Below are positions 44,353 to 51,607 of a stretch of 51,607 nt of DNA, piece by piece (within the stretch, counting starts at the first letter, position 1; each line of letters begins with the position of its first letter). The notes beneath the pieces were generated by a model. That model ran no database searches, was not told the DNA's origin, and saw only the letters and a list, made by a program, of their open reading frames with translations. The position numbers were made by a program, and so were the translations under genes. The stretch is from Agrobacterium arsenijevicii (GTDB lineage: Bacteria > Pseudomonadota > Alphaproteobacteria > Rhizobiales > Rhizobiaceae). The stretch lies in the NCBI GenBank assembly GCA_000949895.1, contig JWIT01000035.1, positions 1-51,607 of the forward strand, given 5' to 3'.

Positions 44353-45612
44353 GTGATCAAGCTGAGGGAGACAATCATGATCCTGGATCTGCATCAGCAG
44401 GGCCTGACGGTATCGGCCATTTCCAGAGAAACGGGCATCGATCGCAAGACGGTGCGCAAATACATTGAGCGAGGCCTTGAGGCTCCGGCCTATGGTCCCA
44501 GGAAGCCGCGGGCAACGGTGATCGATCCGTTTGCTTCTTACCTGCGGGAGCGGGTGAAGACCTATCCAGGCCTAACCGGCAGTCGGCTGCTACGAGAGCT
44601 CAAGGAGCGAGGCTATACGGGCGGCTACACGGCTGTAACGGATTTTCTTCGCGATGTGCGACCCGCTGCACACCAGGGATACGAGGTTCGTTTCGAGACG
44701 CCGCCCGGCGAGCAGGCCCAGGTCGATTTCGCCCAGTTCCACGTCGTCTTCACCGACGAACCGATGACGCCGAGGATCGTTTGGCTGTTCTCAATGGTGC
44801 TGGGTCACAGCCGCCTCATCTGGGCGCGCTTCGTCATGCATCAGAACCTGCCAACCGTCCTGCGCTGCCACATCGCTGCTTTCGAGGCCCTTGGCGGCGC
44901 TCCAAGGGAGGTGCTCTACGACCGGATGAAGACTGCCGTCATCGGCGAAGGGCAGACGGAAGGTATCATCTACAATCGCGCACTCATCGACCTGGCACGC
45001 CACTACGGCTTCCACCCGAAGGCGTGCAAACCTTATCGTGCAAAGACCAAGGGCAAAGTCGAGCGACCGTTCCGGTACATCCGCGAGGACTTCTTCCTGG
45101 CCCGCTCGTTTCGCAATCTCGACGACCTGAACGCCCAGCTCCGGCACTGGCTGGACACCGTCGCCAATCCGAGGAAGCATGCGACAACCATGCGCTTCGT
45201 CAATGAAGCCTTTGCCGAGGAGCGACCCCACCTGCGACCGTTACCGCTGGCACCGTTCAAATCCGTTCTGAAGCTGGAGCGCCGCGTGTCGCGGGAGGGC
45301 ATGGTCAGCGTCGGTGGCAATACCTACAGCGTTCCGGATGCCACGCGAAGCCGAATGGTTGAGGTCCATTCCCTCGCCGACGAGGTCCGCATCTTCGAGA
45401 ACGGCACGCTGATCGCAACTCACCCGGTCCTGGAGGGCCGTAAACAGCGCCGGGTTCATCCGGATCATCGGCGACCCATTCAGCCTCAACATGGGCCGGG
45501 GAGACGGCAGGATACTCATATCTTCAAACCCGCCGGCGACACCGTGCTGCAGCGATCGCTTGCCTTCTACGATGCCGTCGGCAAGGTCTTGGCACAGGAG
45601 AACCGACCATGA
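44353..45612 (+). CDS. istA: IstA, IS21-family transposase
   Basis: 419 residues from the GTG at 44353, which has GGAAGGGGG 6 bp upstream; an ATG at 44332 is an alternative. Visible: helix-turn-helix (ILDLHQQGLTVSAISRETG, then DRKTVRKYI), the RNaseH-like rve core (first acidic residue in AQVDFAQFHVVF; DRMKTAV), and a C-terminal beta-barrel domain (VSREGMVSVGGNTYSVP). It cuts and joins the element's ends with the help of IstB. GC-rich codon use is unlike the surrounding T-DNA. Confidence 0.93.
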   Translation: MIKLRETIMILDLHQQGLTVSAISRETGIDRKTVRKYIERGLEAPAYGPRKPRATVIDPFASYLRERVKTYPGLTGSRLLRELKERGYTGGYTAVTDFLRDVRPAAHQGYEVRFETPPGEQAQVDFAQFHVVFTDEPMTPRIVWLFSMVLGHSRLIWARFVMHQNLPTVLRCHIAAFEALGGAPREVLYDRMKTAVIGEGQTEGIIYNRALIDLARHYGFHPKACKPYRAKTKGKVERPFRYIREDFFLARSFRNLDDLNAQLRHWLDTVANPRKHATTMRFVNEAFAEERPHLRPLPLAPFKSVLKLERRVSREGMVSVGGNTYSVPDATRSRMVEVHSLADEVRIFENGTLIATHPVLEGRKQRRVHPDHRRPIQPQHGPGRRQDTHIFKPAGDTVLQRSLAFYDAVGKVLAQENRP

Positions 45613-46490
45613 GCGCCACCCTCGACCCCATTCCGTCGATGATCGACCGTATCCGTCATGATCTCGTTGGCCTGAAGATGCCGCGCGCATTGGAAGCTCT
45701 CGACCATGTCGTGCGCCGCCTCGAGCATGGTGAGCTATCGGCCCTTGAGGCCATCGATATCCTCCTGTCGGAGGAACTAACCCTGCGCGAGAACAGCCGC
45801 ATCAAGACCGCCCTGCGCATGGGCAGACTTGCAACGATCAAGACGCTCGCAGGCTTCGACTTCACCTTCCAGCCCTCGCTGGACCGGGATCGTATTTTCA
45901 CCCTGGCCCAGCTCGGGTTCGTGGACCGTCACGAAGCGGTTCATTTCCTCGGCCCACCGGGAACGGGAAAGAGCCATCTTGCCACGGCGCTCGGCGTCGA
46001 AGCCGTCAAGGCCGGAAAGAGCGTGTATTTTACGACGCTCGCCGATCTGATCGGTTCGCTTGCCCGTTCAGAACGGGAAGGCAAGCTGCAGGAACGCATT
46101 CGCTTCTTCTGCAGGCCGAGCTTGCTCATCGTCGATGAGATTGGCTATTTGCCGGTCGTCCAGGGCGGCGGCAATCTGTTCTTCCAGCTCGTTAACGCAC
46201 GCTATGAACGCAGCGCAATGATCCTGACGTCAAACCGCGGTTTTGCAGAATGGGGCGATGTCTTTGGCGACCCCGTCGTCGCCACGGCACTGCTCGACAG
46301 ACTGCTGCATCATGCCGTCGTCGTGCAGATCGAAGGATCGAGCTACCGGTTGAGGCAGCATGCCGAACTCATGCCGGAGCATGTTCGCTCCAAAGCCCTC
46401 ATCGCTCCCCCAGCTTTCGCCCCACCACAAAAGCCGCGCGGGCGGCCGCCGAAAAATCCTCAGTTCTCCCTCGCGTCCACATCGGCATAA
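45609..46490 (+). CDS. istB: IstB, IS21-family AAA+ helper ATPase
   Basis: 293 residues with DnaC-like AAA+ motifs: Walker A GPPGTGKSHLATAL, Walker B LLIVDEIGYLPV, sensor LTSNRGFAEWG. It overlaps istA by 4 nt (ATGA), implying coupled translation. It polymerises on target DNA and directs IstA integration. The tail is Pro-rich (APPQKPRGRPPKNPQ, AT-hook-like), common in this subgroup. Intact. Confidence 0.95.
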   Translation: MSATLDPIPSMIDRIRHDLVGLKMPRALEALDHVVRRLEHGELSALEAIDILLSEELTLRENSRIKTALRMGRLATIKTLAGFDFTFQPSLDRDRIFTLAQLGFVDRHEAVHFLGPPGTGKSHLATALGVEAVKAGKSVYFTTLADLIGSLARSEREGKLQERIRFFCRPSLLIVDEIGYLPVVQGGGNLFFQLVNARYERSAMILTSNRGFAEWGDVFGDPVVATALLDRLLHHAVVVQIEGSSYRLRQHAELMPEHVRSKALIAPPAFAPPQKPRGRPPKNPQFSLASTSA

Positions 46491-46535
46491 GTGGGGAATT
46501 TTACTTCGGCACTTCTGGGGAAAATTCACGCGGCA

Positions 46536-46869
46536 TTGACAGATATAGATATGATTGTAAAATAACCTATTTAAGTGTTCATTTAGAACATAAGTTTTAT
46601 GAATGTTCTTCCATTTTCGTCATCGAACGAATAAGAGTAAATACACCTTTTTTAACATTATAAATAAGTTCTTATACGTTGTTTATACACCGGGAATCAT
46701 TTCCATTATTTTCGCGCAAAAGTCACGGATATTCGTGAAAGCGACAAAAACTGCGAAATTTGCGGGGAGTGTCTTCAGTTTGCCTATTAATATTTAGTTT
46801 GACACTAATTGTTACCATTGCAGCCAAGCTCAGCTGTTTCTTTTCTTAAAAACGCAGGATCGAAAGAGC
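46536..46869. other. 5' flank of gene 6a
   Basis: AT-rich T-DNA to the right of the IS element. The insertion displaces whatever lay further upstream by 2.3 kb. TTAATATTTAG near 46786 is the only TATA-like word in range. Confidence 0.4.
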
Positions 46870-47430
46870 ATGACTCGGCAAGGTTGGCTTGTACCATGCC
46901 TTTCTCATGGCAAAGATGATCAACTGCAGGATGAACTCTCGGAGCTTTCAAAAGCTTATCGAAAAAAGTTCCAAACCGATCTGCACACTAAGTCTGGCGA
47001 CATCATCGATCCTAGCGGGGAATTTCTGTACGTCTATCTCGATGAAGAGAATTATCGGATATGCCGGCAAAGCATGGTTCTAGTTTCAAATGCTCCTGAT
47101 GGATTGATTGCCACGACGTTGGAGCCCTATTCTGACAGTTATACATTCCGGCAAGTGAGGGAGCAACTGCAAGCCTTCAGCGGAGACGGTGGTCGGATCA
47201 ACTACAGCAGAAATGAACACTCATCCTCGTACTTTCTAACAATTCAGGCCAGCAACGAGTTCAAGCACGTAGGAGCCGTCCGGAACACTTTTGGTCAAAG
47301 CAAGGACATTTGGAAAAGGAGAATGCCAGACGCCAGCCAACCGTTGGATTATCACTTGATCGCTGTGGGCTGTTCAGCTTTCCTCCCTGAGGCTGCTCTT
47401 GATGACGTGGAGTCAGATGGTGCTGTCTAG
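46870..47430 (+). CDS. 6a: Gene 6a, plast-family T-DNA protein (opine secretion)
   Basis: 186 residues from ATG 46870. Compact plast relative: EFLYVYLDEENYRICRQ, PDGLIATTLEPYSDSYTFRQ, SSYFLTIQASNEFKH and DYHLIAVGCSAFLPE. It is placed between ipt and 6b as in other Ti plasmids. Gene 6a has been reported to stimulate secretion of opines from plant cells. The shorter N-terminus compared with gene 5 is normal for 6a. It converges with 6b. Confidence 0.85.
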   Translation: MTRQGWLVPCLSHGKDDQLQDELSELSKAYRKKFQTDLHTKSGDIIDPSGEFLYVYLDEENYRICRQSMVLVSNAPDGLIATTLEPYSDSYTFRQVREQLQAFSGDGGRINYSRNEHSSSYFLTIQASNEFKHVGAVRNTFGQSKDIWKRRMPDASQPLDYHLIAVGCSAFLPEAALDDVESDGAV

Positions 47431-47912
47431 TTTTAATGGCGCCGGGTTTCGAAGTCTATGTCATTCTAGTAGTTGCATCATAGAGGTGCTTATAAAATCT
47501 ATTATTATGTCAAGGTGTGTCTGAGAACCTCGTTGTATTGAGTATTAAAGGAATAAGGCAATAGTATTGAACTTGTAGTTCTTGTCATATTCAATCGAAC
47601 CCGGAAAAACCTAGAGATAATTATATTCTTATTTAAGAGTAATGATGTTAAGTTGTTCATTGAATTAATTCAAATCACAATCTCACGGTATGGTTAGAAA
47701 TAGACGCCCGTTAGATTGTTACCAGGCTAGATTCGAAAACTGCAAGCAACACCCATGATGGGTGGTGATGTTTTCCGAAAAAATTCCCTGCTTTTAGACG
47801 AAGATAACGTATTTATTTCGTTACTAGATGACATTGGAAACACGAAAAATAACAGAGATCCAAAGCACACTCTCATAGATTATGCGACTTTATTAGGAGT
47901 CGTCGACGGGAA
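47431..47912. other. Converging 3' flanks of 6a and 6b
   Basis: AT-rich, with repeated ATTAAAGGAATAAGG and TATTATGTC words. The 66-codon frame at 47755-47955 overlaps 6b antisense and has no recognised content. Confidence 0.45.
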
Positions 47913-48536
47913 TTATGCCGAAAGATGGCATGACCCTAAAGCAATGATCGGATAATTGATAAGGTTTCCTGTCTGAGAATCTCTTGTTTCCGCTCCGCCA
48001 GTCTCGTCTTCATCGTCCATCTCATCGTCGTCATCTTCTCCTTCCTCAGTGTAATTTCCTCCCCGGGCATAAAAACCGTAGTTTTCATTGTTGATTACGT
48101 CGGTCCCGAACCGAACAAAGCAGTTGCTTGGCATGATCGCTAAAAAGAACTGATTTGTATGCGGGCCTTGATAGTAGTGGACGAGGCCACCTTGATCGCA
48201 CCTTTCCTGCATAACTCGATTCAGCCTGCGTGCATCCATCAACCACGGCGGTATTGCAGTTGCCATTATTCCGGAGTTAGAGGAGTTGGACGGTAGGTGT
48301 CGACGCAAGGCGCATTGGCGTGCAATATCTTCACGAAGGTAAACATAGACCAGCTCTTGTCGAGTGAGGATGTACTCATCATCAAACTCACCAAGTCTAA
48401 TCGCGGAAGGCTGAAAGTATACAGTTTCGGGAAGTAAAGCTCCGAAATCCGTTCTCGCCTGTTCCAAGCGACTCTGCATCTCGCCGGTGCGCAGGATAAG
48501 CGTCAAATCTCGAACCTGCCAATTAGCTACCGTCAT
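47913..48536 (-). CDS. 6b: Gene 6b, plast-family oncoprotein
   Basis: 207 residues. Plast scaffold: RQELVYVYLREDIARQCAL, GIMATAIPPWLMDARRL, NQFFLAIMPSNCF and NYPIIALGSCHLSA. The defining 6b feature is the acidic run EEGEDDDDEMDDEDE near residue 170, which binds histones and host nuclear factors. 6b alters auxin/cytokinin response and can cause tumours alone in some hosts. On the minus strand TATAAG at 48593-48598 lies ~60 bp before the ATG. Confidence 0.95.
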   Translation of the reverse strand: MTVANWQVRDLTLILRTGEMQSRLEQARTDFGALLPETVYFQPSAIRLGEFDDEYILTRQELVYVYLREDIARQCALRRHLPSNSSNSGIMATAIPPWLMDARRLNRVMQERCDQGGLVHYYQGPHTNQFFLAIMPSNCFVRFGTDVINNENYGFYARGGNYTEEGEDDDDEMDDEDETGGAETRDSQTGNLINYPIIALGSCHLSA

Positions 48537-48769
48537 CGCAGTTTTGGATGTACTACAAAATACCTGCCGCTGGTAAATCTGAGCCGTTGGTTCTTATATT
48601 GACCTGGGAAGCCCATTGACGCCATTGGTGACCGTTTGATGCCGTGTGAAAACACGACAGATTGATAGCATTGATTAGCGCTTTTGAATTTTCAGCTGCT
48701 GAGCCCCGACACGCTGTCGCAAAAGTCGCCCTAGGCCCGCCTAACGATTTGTCGTCACTTGGCAAGGTG

Positions 48770-49160
48770 TGTGACCTGCACCTCATTTGTGGGCTCGCAT
48801 GCACCGAAAAACTGCTGCATAATTGACCGCAAGCTTCATCAACGCAAGACATGCGCACGACCGTCTGACAGGAGAGGAATTTCCGACGAGCACAGAAAGG
48901 ACTTGCTCTTGGAGGTAGGCCTATTTCTCAGGCACATGTATCAAGTGTTCGGACGTGGGTTTTCGATGGTGTATCAGCCGCCGCCAACTGGGAGATGAGG
49001 AGGCTTTCTTGGGGGGCAGTCAGCAGTTCATTTCACAAGACAGAGGAACTTGTAAGGAGATGCACTGATTTATCTTGGCGCAAACCAGCAGGACGAATTA
49101 GTGGGAATAGCCCGCGAATATCTAAGTTATGCCTGTCGGCATGAGCAGAAACTTCCAATT
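48770..49160 (+). pseudogene. ipt: Decayed third ipt gene between 6b and nos
   Basis: Pieces match Ipt in order across all frames. CDLHLICGLACTEK (48770, start ATG changed to TGT) = [29 protein letters not shown] (~48838) = [21 protein letters not shown] with a following MYQ (~48905) = LILEGG..MAQ. RRQLGDEEAFLGG (~48980) = [33 protein letters not shown] (49092), then LP, = [23 protein letters not shown]. It lacks ~60 codons after the P-loop and ~50 before the last block, and has several frame changes and stops. Clearly dead, and older than the stub at 34242. Confidence 0.78.
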
Positions 49161-49247
49161 CGAAACAGTTTGGAGAGGTTGTTTTTGGGCATACCTTTTG
49201 TTAGTCAGCCTCTCGATTGCTCATCGTCATTACACAGTGCCGAAGTT

Positions 49248-49525
49248 TGATCGATCTAGTAACATAGATGACACCGCGCGCGATAATTTATCCTAGTTTG
49301 CGCGCTATATTTTGTTTTCTATCGCGTATTAAATGTATAATTGCGGGACTCTAATCATAAAAACCCATCTCATAAATAACGTCATGCATTACATGTTAAT
49401 TATTACATGCTTAACGTAATTCAACAGAAATTATATGATAATCATCGCAAGACCGGCAACAGGATTCAATCTTAAGAAACTTTATTGCCAAATGTTTGAA
49501 CGATCTGCTTCGACGCACTCCTTCT
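49248..49525 (-). terminator. nos 3' region (polyadenylation)
   Basis: Downstream of the nos stop on the minus strand, this stretch reads ...TTGGCAATAAAGTTTCTTAAG... to ...GTTACTAGATC, the familiar nos terminator. AATAAA is at 49481-49486 (minus). It directs 3' processing of nos mRNA in plants. Confidence 0.92.
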
Positions 49526-50767
49526 TTACTCCACCATCTCGTCCTTATTGAAAACGTGGGTAGCACCAAAACGAATCAAGTCGCTGGAACTGAAGTTACC
49601 AATCACGCTGGATGATTTGCCAGTTGGATTAATCTTGCCTTTCCCCGCATGAATAATATTGATGAATGCATGCGTGAGGGGTATTTCGATTTTGGCAATA
49701 GCTGCAATTGCCGCGACATCCTCCAACGAGCATAATTCTTCAGAAAAATAGCGATGTTCCATGTTGTCAGGGCATGCATGATGCACGTTATGAGGTGACG
49801 GTGCTAGGCAGTATTCCCTCAAAGTTTCATAGTCAGTATCATATTCATCATTGCATTCCTGCAAGAGAGAATTGAGACGCAGTCCACACGCTGCGGCAAC
49901 CTTCCGGCGTTCGTGGTCTATTTGCTCTTGGACGTTGCAAACGTAAGTGTTGGATCCTTCACCATAAAAGAAAAAGCCCTTCTCGGCTCGTGGGGTTCGC
50001 TCGTCTAGTTCAAGAAGCCACTTCTCAGCTCTTTTAGTAAGAGAATTGGCTGGGTCGCGGAGTCTTCCGATGTTCATGACTGCCGGAACCGCATGAGTGA
50101 TATAGTTGGAAAAGAATAGCACTTGCAACGGCGGGATGCAGATGATTCTAGCGGAAAATAGCTGGGCAAAGATGTTCTTGGTATCTTCGGGTAGATCAAT
50201 CACGCCAGCATCATCGCGATGAATTGGGAAACATGACAGTCCGAAAGACGCTTTCATTTCCTTGATGTTGACGTTACATTTTTTTTGATCCGATAGCTTA
50301 GACGTTATGGGCGAATTATCCGTCTCGAATATTCGCTTGAATCGCAGCTGTCTCTCGTACTTGATGGAGAAGCCATGGCCGCACACGACGACAATATCCT
50401 TTGTTGCGAGTTCGCCGTTGAAGTTGGCGAGTTCGTTGACGAAGCTGTCGTGAACGTCCGCACGGGTTACAATAATCAGTACACGGCTGGAGCGAATAAC
50501 TGCGGCAAGGTCATCACAGGCTGAGACCCTAAATGGACCGTTAATCATTCCCTCGGTGGTGATAACTCCTTCACTGGCCTTGATTGCTGAGATCGATCCT
50601 GGATGATCTGCTGGTGCCCACAGCGCCGTGGGAACGTGCCGGGAGGCGAACCAAGCCGCTAATGCAGTCCCCGCGTGACCAGAACCGAGGACACCTACGG
50701 TCAAGGGAAGCGGATGGTGATCTGCGGCGGAAATAGGTAAAGAAGTTGCGGATAAGGTAATTGCCAT
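49526..50767 (-). CDS. nos: Nopaline synthase
   Basis: 413 residues, full length. N-terminal Rossmann fold VGVLGSGHAGTALAAWF (~24-40) for NADPH, then the octopine/nopaline dehydrogenase C-terminal domain (NAD/NADP opine DH, from ~200), with conserved His in ITHAVPAVMNIG and CLAPSPHNVHHACPDN. It reductively condenses arginine with 2-oxoglutarate to nopaline in the crown-gall cell. Rightmost T-DNA gene, with classic promoter and terminator on either side. Confidence 0.98.
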   Translation of the reverse strand: MAITLSATSLPISAADHHPLPLTVGVLGSGHAGTALAAWFASRHVPTALWAPADHPGSISAIKASEGVITTEGMINGPFRVSACDDLAAVIRSSRVLIIVTRADVHDSFVNELANFNGELATKDIVVVCGHGFSIKYERQLRFKRIFETDNSPITSKLSDQKKCNVNIKEMKASFGLSCFPIHRDDAGVIDLPEDTKNIFAQLFSARIICIPPLQVLFFSNYITHAVPAVMNIGRLRDPANSLTKRAEKWLLELDERTPRAEKGFFFYGEGSNTYVCNVQEQIDHERRKVAAACGLRLNSLLQECNDEYDTDYETLREYCLAPSPHNVHHACPDNMEHRYFSEELCSLEDVAAIAAIAKIEIPLTHAFINIIHAGKGKINPTGKSSSVIGNFSSSDLIRFGATHVFNKDEMVE

Positions 50768-51068
50768 TGCAGATTATTTGGATTGAGAGTGAATATGAGA
50801 CTCTAATTGGATACCGAGGGGAATTTATGGAACGTCAGTGGAGCATTTTTGACAAGAAATATTTGCTAGCTGATAGTGACCTTAGGCGACTTTTGAACGC
50901 GCAATAATGGTTTCTGACGTATGTGCTTAGCTCATTAAACTCCAGAAACCCGCGGCTCAGTGGCTCCTTCAACGTTGCGGTTCTGTCAGTTCCAAACGTA
51001 AAACGGCTTGTCCCGCGTCATCGGCGGGGGTCATAACGTGACTCCCTTAATTCTCCGCTCATGATCAG
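50768..51068 (-). promoter_or_regulatory. nos promoter
   Basis: Read on the minus strand it is the well-known nos promoter: TGAGCGGAGAATTAAGGGAG at the distal end, the TGAGCTAAGCACATACGTCAG element (as-1/hex-like), and a CATAAATTCCCC TATA near 50824, ending CAATAATCTGC-type leader before ATG 50767. It is active in many plant tissues and wound/auxin inducible. Confidence 0.95.
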
Positions 51069-51106
51069 ATTGTCGTTTCCCGCCTTCGGTTTAAACTATC
51101 AGTGTT

Positions 51107-51131
51107 TGACAGGATATATTGGCGGGTAAAC
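51107..51131 (+). other. T-DNA right border repeat
   Basis: 25 bp starting TGACAGGATATATTGG and ending CGGGTAAAC, the nopaline right border, in direct orientation with the left border at 23954. T-strand synthesis starts here and runs left. The adjacent CTAAGAGAAAAGAGCGTTTA is the usual pTiC58-type outer flank; I do not see a clear overdrive consensus. Confidence 0.98.
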
Positions 51132-51274
51132 CTAAGAGAAAAGAGCGTTTATTAGAATAATCGGATATTTAAAAGGGCGTGAAAAGGTTTATCCGTTCGT
51201 CCATTTGTATGTGCATGCCAACCACAGGGTTCCCCTCGGGAGTGCTTGGCATTCCGTGCGATAATGACTTCTGT

Positions 51275-51607
51275 TCAACCACCCAAACGTCGGAAAGCCT
51301 GACGACGGAGCAGCATTCCAAAAAGATCCCTTGGCTCGTCTGGGTCGGCTAGAAGGTCGAGTGGGCTGCTGTGGCTTGATCCCTCAACGCGGTCGCGGAC
51401 GTAGCGCAGCGCCGAAAAATCCTCGATCGCAAATCCGACGCTGTCGAAAAGCGTGATCTGCTTGTCGCTCTTTCGGCCGACGTCCTGGCCAGTCATCACG
51501 CGCCAAAGTTCCGTCACAGGATGATCTGGCGCGAGTTGCTGGATCTCGCCTTCAATCCGGGTCTGTGGCGGGAACTCCACGAAAATATCCGAACGCAGCA
51601 AGATATC
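51275..51607 (-). CDS. ocd: Ornithine cyclodeaminase, C-terminal part (nopaline catabolism)
   Basis: About 110 C-terminal residues; the frame continues out of the window. SDIFVEFPPQTRIEGEIQQL, VTELWRVMTGQDVGRKSDKQ and ITLFDSVGFAIEDFSALRYV are typical of the Mu-crystallin/ornithine cyclodeaminase family (NAD+-dependent ornithine to proline plus ammonia). In nopaline Ti plasmids ocd is the noc gene bordering the T-DNA, which fits. Completes breakdown of nopaline via arginine and ornithine. Confidence 0.93.
   Translation of the reverse strand, partial: DILLRSDIFVEFPPQTRIEGEIQQLAPDHPVTELWRVMTGQDVGRKSDKQITLFDSVGFAIEDFSALRYVRDRVEGSSHSSPLDLLADPDEPRDLFGMLLRRQAFRRLGG

Larger units (their letters stand above)
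44239..46535 (+). mobile_element. IS21-family insertion sequence inside the T-DNA
   Basis: A 2.3-kb GC-rich island in AT-rich T-DNA. The ends form an inverted repeat: TGCCGTTTGAATCTTCCCCAG (44239-44259) against the complement of 46515-46535, 18 of 21 matching, starting TG and ending CA. It contains istA and istB overlapping by ATGA, the IS21 hallmark. A nearby second hairpin (CCGGTCTTCCGGGGCGC... near 44275-44305) is a perfect palindrome of the left side. No convincing target duplication is visible. Both genes look intact, so it may be recently acquired; nopaline T-DNAs are not usually described with it. Confidence 0.88.

Noticed and set aside
34242..49160. Idea that one ancestral ipt was split by insertion of the 15-kb oncogene block (5' stub at 34242, 3' remnant near 49100, same strand)
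   Set aside because: The 48770-49160 relic has its own 5' end (CDLHLICGLACTEK), so the two pieces are different copies.
51132..51200. Overdrive enhancer next to the right border
   Set aside because: I could not find a convincing match to the octopine-type overdrive by eye.

Overview
The window is part of a nopaline-type Ti plasmid of Agrobacterium (Rhizobium radiobacter group). Almost every virulence protein is recognisable by sequence, both 25-bp T-DNA borders are present, and nopaline synthase with its well-known promoter and 3' region sits next to the right border. Beyond that border, the end of ornithine cyclodeaminase marks the start of nopaline catabolism.

Layout. 1-2968 is the end of the virB operon (virB9, virB10, virB11: outer-membrane ring, envelope-spanning channel and ATPase of the T4SS). 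3187-3948 is virG. 4090-5396 is virC2-virC1 on the minus strand, divergent from virD1-virD5 (5667-14240: relaxase accessory, relaxase, VirD3, coupling protein, effector VirD5). The shared virC/virD control region carries vir-box and Ros-box sequences. 14241-15769 holds an IS66-like fragment and the virE promoter with a long leader. 15770-19766 is virE1-virE2-virE3.

19767-23953 separates virE from the left border and is a scrap zone: a truncated IS66-family element, a traR cut at about codon 109, and decayed or truncated genes that look like the end of an agrocinopine-catabolism (acc) operon and its neighbours (sugar isomerase, Nudix hydrolase, accG with a frameshift, accF 3' end).

The T-DNA runs from the left border (23954-23978) to the right border (51107-51131), about 27.2 kb. 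It holds two agrocinopine-synthase homologues (the border-proximal one frameshifted), a large plast/RolB-like family (a gene-5 paralogue, three further members, gene 5, 6a, 6b), an unrecognised membrane-protein gene, the auxin genes iaaH and iaaM, ipt, and nos. An intact IS21-family element lies between ipt and 6a. The T-DNA also carries fossils: a 5' stub of a second ipt abutting a truncated SDR gene resembling the mannityl-opine reductase mas1, and a third, decayed ipt between 6b and nos that no simple ORF scan would show.

How it works together. VirG (with VirA, outside the window) turns on vir operons. VirD1/VirD2, helped by VirC1/C2, nick the borders and load the T-strand on VirD4. The VirB channel exports it with VirE2, VirE3 and VirD5. 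In the plant the T-DNA makes auxin and cytokinin, plast proteins modify growth, and Nos and Acs make opines that the bacterium catabolises.

The most unusual observation is that both acs homologues have no clean bacterial-style start. Each gives an in-frame ATG start if a 61- or 66-nt GT...AG segment is removed just upstream of the same conserved Val-Leu-Cys-Gln-Arg-Lys-Pro block. This suggests a spliceosomal mini-intron in a T-DNA gene, though a homopolymer frameshift is a competing explanation.
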